Shown: piece by piece, positions 33,127 through 41,802 of the stretch
How positions within the stretch are numbered: the stretch's first letter is position 1
How the letters are laid out: every line of letters begins with the position of its first letter
NCBI RefSeq assembly: GCF_024752305.1
Contig: NZ_JANTHX010000004.1
Coordinates: 248,001-312,000, forward strand
Reading direction: 5' to 3'
Source: Protaetiibacter mangrovi
GTDB lineage: Bacteria > Actinomycetota > Actinomycetes > Actinomycetales > Microbacteriaceae
Length of the DNA: 64,000 bases
Position numbers and translations under genes: made by a program
The notes under the pieces: generated by a model
Seen by the model: the letters and a program-made list of their open reading frames with translations, nothing else
Database searches by the model: none
What the model was told of the DNA's origin: nothing

Positions 33127-33200
33127 GGCGCGGGGGTTCCACGCCCCCGCGCCCGGCTCACTTTCACAACGAAGGCCCCCGTGTCAACGGGGGCCTTCGT
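33127..33200 (+). terminator. Double hairpin terminator of rpoBC
   Basis: Stem 1: GGCGCGGGGG / CCCCCGCGCC (33127-33153). Stem 2: ACGAAGGCCCCCG / CGGGGGCCTTCGT (33169-33200), a perfect 13-bp stem. There is no long T-run, as usual for actinobacterial terminators. Confidence 0.85.
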
Positions 33201-33226
33201 CATTCTCGCCGTGCGGGTGGGCGCTC

Positions 33227-33232
33227 TAGGCT
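33227..33232 (+). promoter_or_regulatory. -10 box upstream of membrane protein pair
   Basis: TAGGCT, with about 26 nt to the ATG at 33259, which has a GAAGGAG ribosome site. Confidence 0.5.
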
Positions 33233-33258
33233 GGGGTGCACCACGCGAAGGAGCCCTC

Positions 33259-34065
33259 ATGGCCGAGCCCACGGACCCGAACACCCCCACCGAGCCCGAG
33301 GTCGTCGCCCCCGCGACGGTCGAGCCGGTATCCGCCGCCGAGCACGTCGGCGTCGACCCCGTCGTGCCGGAGGTCGACGAGGCCGAGGTCGTCGACGACG
33401 TCGCCGAGCCGGTCGTGGTCGAACCCGAGCCGGTGGTCGTCACCGCCGAGCCCGTGGTCGAGGCCGCACCCGCCGCGGTGCCGGTGGAGGCGCGCGAGGT
33501 CGTCTACGTGCAGGCGCCCACCCCGCCCACCGCCCGCCACAACCGCGGATTCGGCGTGCTGATCTCGCTGCTCGGCGCGGCGGCGTTCGCGCTCGCCTAC
33601 CTCGGCGTGGTGGCGATCCTGATCGCCCTGACGGGCGCGTCCGTCGACTCCTCGCTGCCGCAGTTCCTCACGAGCCTCTCGTTCTGGGTGCCGGTCGGCG
33701 TCTACGCGGTGTTCGCGTGCCTGTTCGCGCTGATCGTGAACCGCGCCGCCTGGTGGGCCCACGTGCTCGGCAGCCTGTTCGTCGCGATCCTGACCTACGC
33801 GATCTCGGGCGGCATCATCCTGCTCGCCCTCGGCGCGATCGGCATGACCGCCGAGGAGGGGGTCGCGAAGGCCGCCGAGGTCTTCGGCTCCCCGCTGCTG
33901 ATCACCGCCCTCGTGCTGGCGCGGGAGATCTCCCTCTGGTTCGGCCTCGCGATCGCCGCACGCGGTCGGCGCGTGAAGGAGCGCAACGCCGCCGAGCGCG
34001 CCCAGTTCGAGCAGAGCGTGGCCGACCGCCGTGCCGAGTATGAGCGAGCCCACCCCTCCGCCTGA
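33259..34065 (+). CDS. Four-helix membrane protein with acidic Pro/Val/Glu N-terminus
   Basis: A 268-residue protein. Residues 1-90 are low-complexity and acidic (repeating EPVVVEPEPVVV-type phrases) and probably disordered. About four transmembrane helices follow (FGVLISLLGAAAFALAYLGV; FWVPVGVYAVFACLFALIV; VLGSLFVAILTYAISGGIIL; LLITALVLAREISLWFGLA). It ends in a charged helix. No family is recognised with certainty. The next gene starts inside its 3' end (26-bp overlap), so the two are coupled. Confidence 0.75.
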   Translation: MAEPTDPNTPTEPEVVAPATVEPVSAAEHVGVDPVVPEVDEAEVVDDVAEPVVVEPEPVVVTAEPVVEAAPAAVPVEAREVVYVQAPTPPTARHNRGFGVLISLLGAAAFALAYLGVVAILIALTGASVDSSLPQFLTSLSFWVPVGVYAVFACLFALIVNRAAWWAHVLGSLFVAILTYAISGGIILLALGAIGMTAEEGVAKAAEVFGSPLLITALVLAREISLWFGLAIAARGRRVKERNAAERAQFEQSVADRRAEYERAHPSA

Positions 34066-34447
34066 ACGGCCCCGCCATCCGGAGCGCGTCGCCGGGATCT
34101 TCGTCGCCGTCAGCTGGGCGGCTCTCGTGTTCGCGGTGTTCGGTGCGATCGCCGTGCTGCTCGACCGGGATCCCGTCGAGCAGTCGGTGAGCCCGTACTT
34201 CGGCCCCGTCACGATCCTGCTCGGCATGGGGGTGGTCTACCTCGGCATCGTGTTGACGGTCCCCGCGCGGACCCCGTGGCTCGGCGCGCTCGCCACCGCG
34301 GCGGGCGTCTACCTGGTCACCCTCGCGGCGGCCGCGGTCGTCGACATCTCGCTCGCCCTCGCCGAGGCCGTCAGCCCGTTCCTGCTCGCGGCGGCGGCGC
34401 TCGCCGCGGCCCCGCCGATCGGATGCTGGGCGTACTTCCGTCGCTGA
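34040..34447 (+). CDS. Small four-helix membrane protein
   Basis: A 135-residue hydrophobic protein with a short Pro-rich cytoplasmic start (SEPTPPPERPRHPERVAG) and four predicted membrane helices spanning about residues 18-132. No recognised domain. ATG 34040 lies inside the preceding gene (overlap 26 bp). It may form a complex with that neighbour; function unknown. Confidence 0.7.
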   Translation: MSEPTPPPERPRHPERVAGIFVAVSWAALVFAVFGAIAVLLDRDPVEQSVSPYFGPVTILLGMGVVYLGIVLTVPARTPWLGALATAAGVYLVTLAAAAVVDISLALAEAVSPFLLAAAALAAAPPIGCWAYFRR

Positions 34448-34490
34448 GTACCCCCCGCATGCGGGTATCGCCCGGGCGGCGCACTCCGCA

Positions 34491-34586
34491 TAGCCTGACC
34501 ATCTCAGGGATGTGGGGTCCCTGATCGAGATGCCCGTTCGGGGGGACGGCATCCCGGATCACCGTGCAGACACCTAGGGGGGTGGC
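34491..34586 (+). promoter_or_regulatory. Promoter and structured leader of the type IV pilus operon
   Basis: -10 TAGCCT at 34491-34496. The leader holds two hairpins: CAGGGA...TCCCTG (34505-34522), and a stem around 34533-34550 with CCGT...ACGG closing a G-rich loop (TCGGGGGG). The second is nearly repeated upstream of the major pilin (39127-39144). The ribosome site of pilB is the GGGGGG run just before the ATG. Confidence 0.5.
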
Positions 34587-36242
34587 ATGGCCTCCCTGTC
34601 CGAGATCCTGATCATCCGCGGTCAGCTTCCGATCACGTCGATCGACGCCGCGGCGGGAGACGACGAGACCCAGATCCGCGAGCTCGTCGCGACCGGTCTG
34701 CTGAGCGAGAGCCAGGTGGCCTCCGCCCGCGCCGCCCAGCTGAACCTGCCGTTCGTCGATCTCACCGAGTACCCCGTCGACCACTCCGCCGTCGCCCTCG
34801 TGCCGATCGGTCTGCTGCGCCGCCACGAGGTGCTTCCGATCGGCCGCGACGGCGATCGGCTGCTCGTCGCGATGGCCGACCCGAACAACGTGGTGGCGCT
34901 CGACGACATCCGCGCCGCCGTGCGCTTCTCGGTGCGCGCCGTCGTCGCCGAGCGTCAGGACCTGCTCAACGCGATCGCCCGCTTCGTGCGCGCCGACAAC
35001 GAGCTGAACGACCTCTCGAGCGAGATCGAGGGCGACACCGAGTCGGCGGGGAGCGAGCTCGAGCGCGCCGAGGTCGAGGACGACGCGCCCATCGTCCGCT
35101 TCGTGAACCTGCTGATCAGCCAGGCGATCCAGGACCACGCGTCCGACATCCACATCGAGCCGGCCGAGCACGACCTGCACGTGCGGTATCGCATCGACGG
35201 CGTGCTGCACGAGATGCAGCGCGCGCCCAAGACGATCCAGAACGGCGTCATCAGCCGCCTCAAGATCATGAGCGACATCGACATCGCCGAACGGCGCAAG
35301 CCGCAGGACGGTCGTCTCTCGGTCATGCACGGCGGCAAGAAGATCGACCTCCGCGTCGCGACCCTGCCGACGGTGTACGGCGAGAAGGTCGTCATGCGTA
35401 TCCTCGACAACTCGTCGACGCAGCTCGGCATCCAGCAGATGGCGATGCTCGACCACAACCTCGAGCGCTTCAAGAAGTCGTACTCGAAGCCGTACGGCAT
35501 GATCCTCGTGACCGGTCCGACGGGTTCCGGTAAGTCGACGACGCTGTACACGACCCTCAACGAGGTCGCGAAGCCCGAGATCAACGTGATCACGGTCGAG
35601 GACCCGGTCGAGTACCGGCTCCCCGGCATCAACCAGGTGCAGGTGAACGTCAAGGCGGGCCTCACCTTCGCGAGCGCCCTGCGCAGCATCCTGCGATCGG
35701 ACCCCGACGTCGTGCTGATCGGTGAGATCCGCGACCAGGAGACCGCGCAGATCGCCATCGAGGCCTCGCTCACCGGCCACCTCGTGCTCTCGACGCTGCA
35801 CACCAACGACGCGCCGAGCGCCGTCACGCGTCTCATCGAGATGGACATCGAGCCGTTCCTGGTGGGGTCCGCGCTCGACTGCGTGGTCGCCCAGCGACTC
35901 GCGCGGCGCCTGTGCGACAAGTGCAAGCAGCCGTACCACCACCCGCCCGAGGAGCTGCAGGCGCTCGGGTTCGCCTTCGACCCGCGGATGGGGATCCCGA
36001 CCCTGTTCCGCCCGATCGGCTGCCAGCACTGCTCGAACACGGGCTACCGCGGCCGGATGGCGCTGCACGAGGTCATGACGGTCACCGAGGACATCGAGCG
36101 CCTCGCCGTGTCGCGGTCCTCGAGCGCCGAGATCGGGCGCGTGGCCGTGCAGCAGGGCATGTACACGCTCCGTCAGGACGGCTGGGGCAAGGCTCTGCTC
36201 GGCATGACGAGCATCGAGGAGATCCTCCGCGTCGTCGCCTGA
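34587..36242 (+). CDS. pilB: Type IV pilus assembly ATPase PilB
   Basis: A 551-residue hexameric motor that powers pilin polymerisation at the inner face of the membrane. The N-terminal MshEN/T2SSE_N domain is at about 1-130, followed by an acidic linker 138-165. The ATPase core has Walker A GPTGSGKST (310-318), the Asp box VEDPVEYRLPG (337-347), and Walker B DPDVVLIGEIRD (372-383). A tetracysteine zinc site is formed by C443, C446, C479 and C482, diagnostic of PilB/GspE over PilT. First gene of the pilus operon, 22 bp before pilT. Confidence 0.96.
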   Translation: MASLSEILIIRGQLPITSIDAAAGDDETQIRELVATGLLSESQVASARAAQLNLPFVDLTEYPVDHSAVALVPIGLLRRHEVLPIGRDGDRLLVAMADPNNVVALDDIRAAVRFSVRAVVAERQDLLNAIARFVRADNELNDLSSEIEGDTESAGSELERAEVEDDAPIVRFVNLLISQAIQDHASDIHIEPAEHDLHVRYRIDGVLHEMQRAPKTIQNGVISRLKIMSDIDIAERRKPQDGRLSVMHGGKKIDLRVATLPTVYGEKVVMRILDNSSTQLGIQQMAMLDHNLERFKKSYSKPYGMILVTGPTGSGKSTTLYTTLNEVAKPEINVITVEDPVEYRLPGINQVQVNVKAGLTFASALRSILRSDPDVVLIGEIRDQETAQIAIEASLTGHLVLSTLHTNDAPSAVTRLIEMDIEPFLVGSALDCVVAQRLARRLCDKCKQPYHHPPEELQALGFAFDPRMGIPTLFRPIGCQHCSNTGYRGRMALHEVMTVTEDIERLAVSRSSSAEIGRVAVQQGMYTLRQDGWGKALLGMTSIEEILRVVA

Positions 36243-36264
36243 CGACGCGATCGGGAGGTTCCGC

Positions 36265-37806
36265 ATGGAGGGGGAGGACCAGCGCGTGACCAACAACAAC
36301 AACATCTACGAGATCCCGTTGACGGATCCGGGGGCTCCGCCGTTCGGCGCGCCCGGCGCGAGCGGCACGCTGCCGCCCCCGCACGGCGTGCTGCCGCCCG
36401 ACGCGATGCCGTCGGTCGACTTCTCGCAGCTGCCACCGCCCGGGGCGAGCGCCCCGCCCGTGCTCGACACCGCCGCCGCGCCGGTCGCGCCGGTCGCGTC
36501 GGCCGAGCCCGCCGCCTTCCCCGCCGCTCCGGCGTCGATGCCCGGGCTCACGCCGCCGCCCGCGGTCGACCTGCAGGTGCCGAGCTTCGATGCCGGCGCG
36601 GCCATGGGTCCCGGATTCGGCGCACCCGTCGCCCCGGCCGCCCCGATGGCGACCCCGGAATCGGTGCTCGACGACGACTTCGCCCGCGCCGCGCGCGCGA
36701 ACGCGGACCCCGACCTGCTGCACTGCCTGCAGGAGGTGCTGCTGGCCGGCGCATCCGACCTCCACATCTCGACCGGCACCTCGCCGCTGCTGCGCATCGA
36801 CGGCACGCTGACGCCCGTGCACGAGCAGCCCATCTGGGACCGCGAGAAGACCGCCACGGCCCTGTACAGCATCCTGTCGCCGACCCAGCGGGCGAAGTTC
36901 GACGAGGTGCTCGAGCTCGACTTCGCGTTCACGCTCTCGGCCAACGCCCGCTTCCGTGTGAACTTCTACCAGCAGCGCGGGGCCATCGGCGGGGCGTTCC
37001 GCATCATCCCGACCGAGATCAAGAACCTCGGCCAGCTGGGTGTGCCGGGGCAGGTGGGGGAGTTCGCCAAGCTGCCGCGTGGTCTCGTGCTCGTGACCGG
37101 CCCGACCGGTTCCGGAAAGTCGACGACGCTCGCCGCGCTCATCGACCTCGTGAACACGACGCGCCGCGACCACGTCGTGACGGTCGAGGACCCGATCGAG
37201 TTCCTGCACCAGAACAAGAAGGCGCTCATCAACCAGCGCGAGGTCGGCGCCGATACGCACTCCTTCGGCAACGCCCTCAAGCACGTCCTCCGCCAGGACC
37301 CCGACGTGATCCTCATCGGCGAGCTCCGCGACCTCGAGACGATCTCGGTCGCGCTGACCGCGGCCGAGACCGGTCACCTCGTGTTCGCGACGCTGCACAC
37401 GCAGAGCGCCGGCTCGACGATCGACCGTGTCATCGACGTGTTCCCGCCGCACCAGCAGGATCAGATCCGGGTGCAGCTGGCGGCGACCCTGCAGGGCGTG
37501 GTCTGTCAGACCCTCGTCAAGCGCGCCAACGGCCGCGGGCGCGCCGTGGCCACCGAGATCATGTTCATCACCCCGGCCATCGCCAACCTCATCCGCGAGG
37601 GCAAGACCTACCAGGTCACCTCGGCGCTGCAGTCGGGTGCCGCTCAGGGCATGCACACGATGGACCAGCACCTCGCCGAGCTCGTCAACGGCGGCGAGGC
37701 CGCCTACGACGCGGCGATGGAGAAGGTCCAGGATCCCGAGACCTTCAACCGGCTCGTGACCCGCCGCGACCTCAACAACAACGGCCAGACTGCGAGGAAC
37801 ATCTGA
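36265..37806 (+). CDS. pilT: Type IV pilus retraction ATPase PilT with long N-terminal extension
   Basis: A 513-residue protein. The last 360 residues are a full PilT: LHISTGTSPLLRIDG, Walker A GPTGSGKST, Asp box VEDPIEFLHQN, Walker B DPDVILIGELRDLETI, His box TLHTQSAGSTIDR, and the retraction motif AIANLIREGK (AIRNLIREGK in canonical PilT). The first 140 residues are Pro/Ala-rich and apparently disordered, unlike Gram-negative PilT (about 345 residues). Presence of PilT implies retractile pili (twitching, DNA uptake). ATG 36265 has GGGAGG upstream; GTG 36286 is an alternative. The stop overlaps the pilC start by one base. Confidence 0.95.
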   Translation: MEGEDQRVTNNNNIYEIPLTDPGAPPFGAPGASGTLPPPHGVLPPDAMPSVDFSQLPPPGASAPPVLDTAAAPVAPVASAEPAAFPAAPASMPGLTPPPAVDLQVPSFDAGAAMGPGFGAPVAPAAPMATPESVLDDDFARAARANADPDLLHCLQEVLLAGASDLHISTGTSPLLRIDGTLTPVHEQPIWDREKTATALYSILSPTQRAKFDEVLELDFAFTLSANARFRVNFYQQRGAIGGAFRIIPTEIKNLGQLGVPGQVGEFAKLPRGLVLVTGPTGSGKSTTLAALIDLVNTTRRDHVVTVEDPIEFLHQNKKALINQREVGADTHSFGNALKHVLRQDPDVILIGELRDLETISVALTAAETGHLVFATLHTQSAGSTIDRVIDVFPPHQQDQIRVQLAATLQGVVCQTLVKRANGRGRAVATEIMFITPAIANLIREGKTYQVTSALQSGAAQGMHTMDQHLAELVNGGEAAYDAAMEKVQDPETFNRLVTRRDLNNNGQTARNI

Positions 37807-39059
37807 TGGCAGCAGGAGCAGCGGTCGCATCGCCGACCCGGAACTGGGCGTACCAGGGCCGAGACGGCGGCGGCAAGCTCGTCAAGGGCAAGCTCGAGGC
37901 GCCGACCGAGAGCGCGGCCGTCGACCGGATGCGCGCGATGGGGCTCAGTCCCGTCAAGGTCAACGAGTCGGCGGCCGGCACCGGCCTCAACCGAGAGATC
38001 GAGATCGGCAGCGGATCGCGCGTGGGTCTCAAGGACCTCGCGGTGCTCTCGCGTCAGGCCGCCACGATGGTGAGCGCCGGCCTCTCGCTGCTGAAGGCGC
38101 TCGCGATCCTGGCCGAGCAGACCGAGAACAAGAAGCTCAAGTCGACGCTCGCCACCGTCGCGCGCGACGTCGAGGTGGGCTGGTCGTTCTCCGACGCCCT
38201 CGGCAAGCATCCGCGGGTCTTCCCGCCGCTCATGGTCAACATGGTGCGCGCGGGTGAGACCGGTGGCTTCCTCGACGGCGCCCTCGACACGATCGCCGTG
38301 AACTACGAGAAGGAAGCCAAGCTGCGCGAGCAGATCAAGTCGGCGATGACGTACCCCGTGATGGTCTTCATCATGTCGATCGTCGCCGTCGTGATCATGC
38401 TGCTGTTCATCGTGCCGATCTTCAAGGACATGTTCGCCGGGTTCGACGCGGAACTCCCGCTGCCGACGCTCATGCTCGTCTGGCTCAGCCAGGCGATGGT
38501 CTACGTGGTGCCCGTGCTGATCGTGGGCGGTATCGCGTTCTCGATCTGGTGGAACGGGAACAAGAACACCGAGCGGGTCCGCAAGACGGTCGACCCGCTG
38601 AAGCTCAAACTGCCGATCTTCGGCAAGCTGATGTCGAAGATCGCCATCACCCGGTTCTGCCGCAACCTCGCCGACATGGTCAAGGCGGGTGTGCCGATCC
38701 TGCAGGCCCTCAACATCGTGGGCGAGGCGTCGGGCAACTGGGTGATCGAGCAGGCGTCGATCAACATCGCCAACTCGGTGCGCGTCGGCAAGTCGATCTC
38801 CGGGCCGCTCTCGGAGGAGAAGGTGTTCCCGCCGATGGCGGCGCAGATGATCGCGGTCGGCGAGGACGCCGGTGCTCTCGACACCATGCTGTCGAAGGTG
38901 GCCGACTTCTACGACGACGAGGTCAAGGCCACCACCGAGGCGCTCACCTCGATCATCGAGCCGCTGCTGATCGCCTTCCTGGGCGTCGTGGTCGGCGGCA
39001 TGGTGATCGCGCTCTACATGCCGATCTTCAGCATGATCAACGTCGTCGGAGGCGCCTGA
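37806..39059 (+). CDS. pilC: Type IV pilus platform protein PilC
   Basis: A 417-residue polytopic membrane protein of the GspF/PilC family. A cytoplasmic N-terminal segment (NWAYQGRDGGGKLVKGKLEA) is followed by two repeated GspF domains, each with the pattern LAVLSRQAATMVSAGLSLLK / FCRNLADMVKAGVPILQALN. There are membrane helices near 175-200, 220-240 and at the C-terminus (IAFLGVVVGGMVIALYMPIF). It couples the ATPases to the pilin base. The start overlaps the pilT stop (TGATG). Confidence 0.96.
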   Translation: MAAGAAVASPTRNWAYQGRDGGGKLVKGKLEAPTESAAVDRMRAMGLSPVKVNESAAGTGLNREIEIGSGSRVGLKDLAVLSRQAATMVSAGLSLLKALAILAEQTENKKLKSTLATVARDVEVGWSFSDALGKHPRVFPPLMVNMVRAGETGGFLDGALDTIAVNYEKEAKLREQIKSAMTYPVMVFIMSIVAVVIMLLFIVPIFKDMFAGFDAELPLPTLMLVWLSQAMVYVVPVLIVGGIAFSIWWNGNKNTERVRKTVDPLKLKLPIFGKLMSKIAITRFCRNLADMVKAGVPILQALNIVGEASGNWVIEQASINIANSVRVGKSISGPLSEEKVFPPMAAQMIAVGEDAGALDTMLSKVADFYDDEVKATTEALTSIIEPLLIAFLGVVVGGMVIALYMPIFSMINVVGGA

Positions 39060-39184
39060 TCCTGTCCCCCCATCGCGGGATACCGCCTGGGGGATGCGCA
39101 CGAGAGCATCAAGACGTCGAGTCACCACCGTTGGGGGGGACGGCTCGCGAACCCAAATCAAAACAAGAGGAAATGGAATTGCAC
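39060..39184 (+). promoter_or_regulatory. Leader of the major pilin with G-loop hairpin
   Basis: This is the largest gap between the early pilus genes. It contains a TCCCCC...GGGGGA pairing (39064-39095) and, at 39127-39144, CCGT-TGGGGGGG-ACGG, which matches the pilB leader hairpin at 16 of 18 bases. AGAGGA at about 39167 is the ribosome site. No clear -10 is visible, so it may act on the operon transcript rather than start a new one. Confidence 0.45.
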
Positions 39185-39598
39185 ATGACTCGCATCATCG
39201 AGGCCTTCCAGGCCAAGCGTGCGGAGCTCGCCAAGAAGGACGAGGGCTTCACCCTCATCGAGCTCCTCGTCGTCGTCATCATCATCGGCATCCTGGCCGC
39301 GATCGCGATCCCGGTGTACATCGGGGTCCAGAACTCGGCCAAGGACTCGGCCACCCAGTCGGACATCCAGAACGCGAAGACCGCCGTCGTGGCGTACTTC
39401 ACCGCCGAGGGTTCCTACCCGGCTGACCTGACCGGCCTCGACAGCTACGGCTACCCGGGTGTCAGCCAGGACGGCGAGACCATCACCTTCACGCCGGCGA
39501 CCACCGGTTCGTCCTTCACCATCGACGGAACCAGCCCGACCGGCAAGAAGTTCCAGGCGACCGACTCGTCGGGCGTCGAAGAGGTCACCAGCCCGTAA
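39185..39598 (+). CDS. Major type IV pilin (type IVa prepilin)
   Basis: A 137-residue prepilin: a 21-residue charged leader ending in Gly, a cleavage/methylation site G|FTLIELLVV with Glu5, the hydrophobic N-terminal helix (VIIIGILAAIAIPVYIGV), and a small C-terminal globular domain with no Cys. The leader is removed by the PilD encoded downstream, and the mature subunit forms the fibre. ATG 39185 was chosen; ATG 39173 is in frame but only 2 nt from the ribosome site. A strong hairpin follows the gene. Confidence 0.93.
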   Translation: MTRIIEAFQAKRAELAKKDEGFTLIELLVVVIIIGILAAIAIPVYIGVQNSAKDSATQSDIQNAKTAVVAYFTAEGSYPADLTGLDSYGYPGVSQDGETITFTPATTGSSFTIDGTSPTGKKFQATDSSGVEEVTSP

Positions 39599-39628
39599 GG
39601 GTTCGGACGTCGGCTCCGGCCGGCGGCC

Positions 39629-39662
39629 AGGGTGGGGCGTCGCGTTCGCGGCGCCCCACCCT
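39629..39662 (+). terminator. Hairpin after the major pilin (partial terminator)
   Basis: A perfect 11-bp stem AGGGTGGGGCG / CGCCCCACCCT with a 12-nt loop, no T-run. Because the operon continues, it probably terminates part of the transcripts or stabilises the pilin 3' end, giving more major pilin than minor pilins. Confidence 0.7.
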
Positions 39663-39703
39663 CCTAGTCGGAATCATCGACGACATCGCTCGGGGGGGCG
39701 TAG

Positions 39704-41107
39704 ATGAAGTCACGAAGCAGTCGGAGCCTGATCCGTCGGGCCGCCGATGCCGCACGCTCCGACTCGGGCGTCTCGATCATCGAGGTGCTCGCCGCCACCC
39801 TCATCTTCCTCGTCATCTCGATCGGCGTCGCCCAGGCCACCGTCACGGCCGTCCGCCTCTCGGGCGACCAGCGCCACCGCGTCACGGCCTTGAGCCTGGC
39901 GGCCGGCGAGATCGACCTCGTCCGCTCCATCGGGGATCCCTTCAACGTCTTCGATCGCACGATCACGCAGAACGTGGACGGGATCGACTACAAGATCTAC
40001 CGTGACACCTCGTGGGTGTCGGGCACCGGTCTCGACATCCCGTGCGGCGCCGGCGGGTCGGGCAACCTGCAGTACAAGCGCGTCAACGTGCGCGTCACCT
40101 GGGGCGGGCAGATCGTTCCGATCGCCCCCGTGTCCTCCGACACCATCCTCGCGCCGGACGGCCGGCTCAACGACCCCACCCGCGGCACCATCCTCGTCTC
40201 GGTCGTGAAGGCCGACGGCACGGGCGCATCCGGTGTCGCCGTCGCGGTCACCCCGAACGGATCGGGCGCGGCCACGCTCGACACGCCGCCCGACAACACG
40301 AACGCCGAGGGCTGCACCTACGCCCTGCAGGTGACCCCGGGCGACTACATCGTGGGGCTGTCCAAGTCGGGCTACATCAGCTCCGGCCAGCTCACCTCGC
40401 CGACATCGAGCATCTCGGTCACGGCCGGCGCCACCGTCAACGCGTCGTTCACCTACGACAGCGCCGCCACCTTCGCCCTCACCTACGCGGGCGGTTCGAC
40501 CGCCGCGCGGGCCACCAACTTCGAGACGAGCTTCGTCAACACCTACGGCGTCTACTACAAGAGCGGATCCGCGGCCACCGCGCAGCTGTTCCCGTGGAGC
40601 TCGGGGTACCGGGCGATCGCCGGTCACTACGTCGCGCCGGACGCGACGGGGGCCGGGGGATGCTCGGCCGTCGATCCCGCCGAGTGGCAGGCGGGCACGG
40701 TGTCGGGCACCTCGCTCGCCGCCGGCGTCGCGCCGGATCCGGTGGCCGCGGCCCCCGGTGGCGGTGCGGCGATGAACGTCGCGCTGGCGACCCTCCAGCT
40801 CAAGAGCATCCCGGTGAAGAACTACATCACCGCGGTGAGCGTCGACACCTCCGCCGTACCGGGGGAGCCGGGGTGCGCGGTCAGCATGACCTACAACTTC
40901 GACCGCGTGGGCACGAACAACAGCAACTCGGACCGTACGATCATGCTCCCCTACGGCACCTGGAAGCTCTACTCCTCGACGACGAGCGGCAGCACCTCCA
41001 GCAGCGCGGCGATCGGTCAGTCGGCGATCATCCCGCTCAACAACGTCGTCACCTCCGGCATGGTCTCCGGCAACCAGGTGACCCTCGACCCGCGGGTGGC
41101 GGGATGA
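39704..41107 (+). CDS. Large minor pilin (PilV-like) with Ig/transthyretin-type domain
   Basis: A 467-residue prepilin-like protein. The leader ends SDSG, the site is G|VSIIEVLAATLIFLVIS with Glu5, and a hydrophobic helix follows. The extracellular part is unusually large: the segment with GTILVSVVKADGTGASGVAVAVT...YALQVTPGDYIVGLSKSGY resembles a CarboxypepD_reg/Cna-B beta domain, then a second domain ends in a Ser/Thr-rich stretch. It probably sits at the pilus tip as an adhesive or initiating subunit. The ATG lies just after a CGCTCGGGGGGGCG stem-loop. Its 3' end overlaps the next gene (ATGA). Confidence 0.8.
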   Translation: MKSRSSRSLIRRAADAARSDSGVSIIEVLAATLIFLVISIGVAQATVTAVRLSGDQRHRVTALSLAAGEIDLVRSIGDPFNVFDRTITQNVDGIDYKIYRDTSWVSGTGLDIPCGAGGSGNLQYKRVNVRVTWGGQIVPIAPVSSDTILAPDGRLNDPTRGTILVSVVKADGTGASGVAVAVTPNGSGAATLDTPPDNTNAEGCTYALQVTPGDYIVGLSKSGYISSGQLTSPTSSISVTAGATVNASFTYDSAATFALTYAGGSTAARATNFETSFVNTYGVYYKSGSAATAQLFPWSSGYRAIAGHYVAPDATGAGGCSAVDPAEWQAGTVSGTSLAAGVAPDPVAAAPGGGAAMNVALATLQLKSIPVKNYITAVSVDTSAVPGEPGCAVSMTYNFDRVGTNNSNSDRTIMLPYGTWKLYSSTTSGSTSSSAAIGQSAIIPLNNVVTSGMVSGNQVTLDPRVAG

Positions 41108-41799
41108 TCGCCCTGCAGCGGCGCCTGCGCCGGGAGGAGGCCGGGGTCACGCTCGTCGAGACCCTCGTCGTGATGATCCTGAGCGCCCTGCTCATGTCGA
41201 TCACGGTCGGCTTCTTCGTCTCGGTCACCAAGCAGACGCTGCAGTCCGAGAGCATCCGCCGCTCGACCTCCGACGCGAGCAACATCATGAACGTCGTCTC
41301 GACCGCGATCCGCGCCTCGGTCAACAACGCCGTGCAGAGCTCGACCACCCCCGACCCGGCGGTCGTCGCCGCGTCCGCGACGTCGCTGACCGTGATGACC
41401 TACACGGATGCCGGGGTGAGCGGATCCGTGGGGAACGTCTTCGAGACCCCGCTGCGCGTGCGCTACCGGGTGGACGCCCAGGGCCGGATGCTCGAGGACC
41501 GCTGGACCGCGACCAAGAACGCCCAGGGGTACGCGGTGTTCCCCAGCATGTCGACCGCACCCAGCTCGACCCGCATCCTCGGGAACGTCGTCGTCAACGC
41601 GTCGAGCGACGCGCTGTTCCGGTACTACAACGCGAGCGGCGCCCAGCTCGGAACCTCGGGCGACCTCACGCTCGCCCAGCGCACCGCCGTGACCTCGGTG
41701 CGGTTCGTCGTCAAGGTGCAGGCCGACAACTCGACGGATGTCGTCGAGCTCGACAACACCATCGGCATGCCCAACATGGACCTCGCGGCAGGGAGCTGA
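41104..41799 (+). CDS. Minor pilin (PilW/PilJ-like prepilin)
   Basis: A 231-residue prepilin-like protein: charged leader ending REEAG, cleavage site G|VTLVETLVVMILSALLMS with Glu5, then a beta-rich C-terminal domain. Type IV pili need a small set of such minor pilins to prime assembly. The start overlaps the preceding stop as ATGA; the next gene follows after 3 bp. Confidence 0.85.
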   Translation: MIALQRRLRREEAGVTLVETLVVMILSALLMSITVGFFVSVTKQTLQSESIRRSTSDASNIMNVVSTAIRASVNNAVQSSTTPDPAVVAASATSLTVMTYTDAGVSGSVGNVFETPLRVRYRVDAQGRMLEDRWTATKNAQGYAVFPSMSTAPSSTRILGNVVVNASSDALFRYYNASGAQLGTSGDLTLAQRTAVTSVRFVVKVQADNSTDVVELDNTIGMPNMDLAAGS

Positions 41800-41802
41800 C
41801 AG

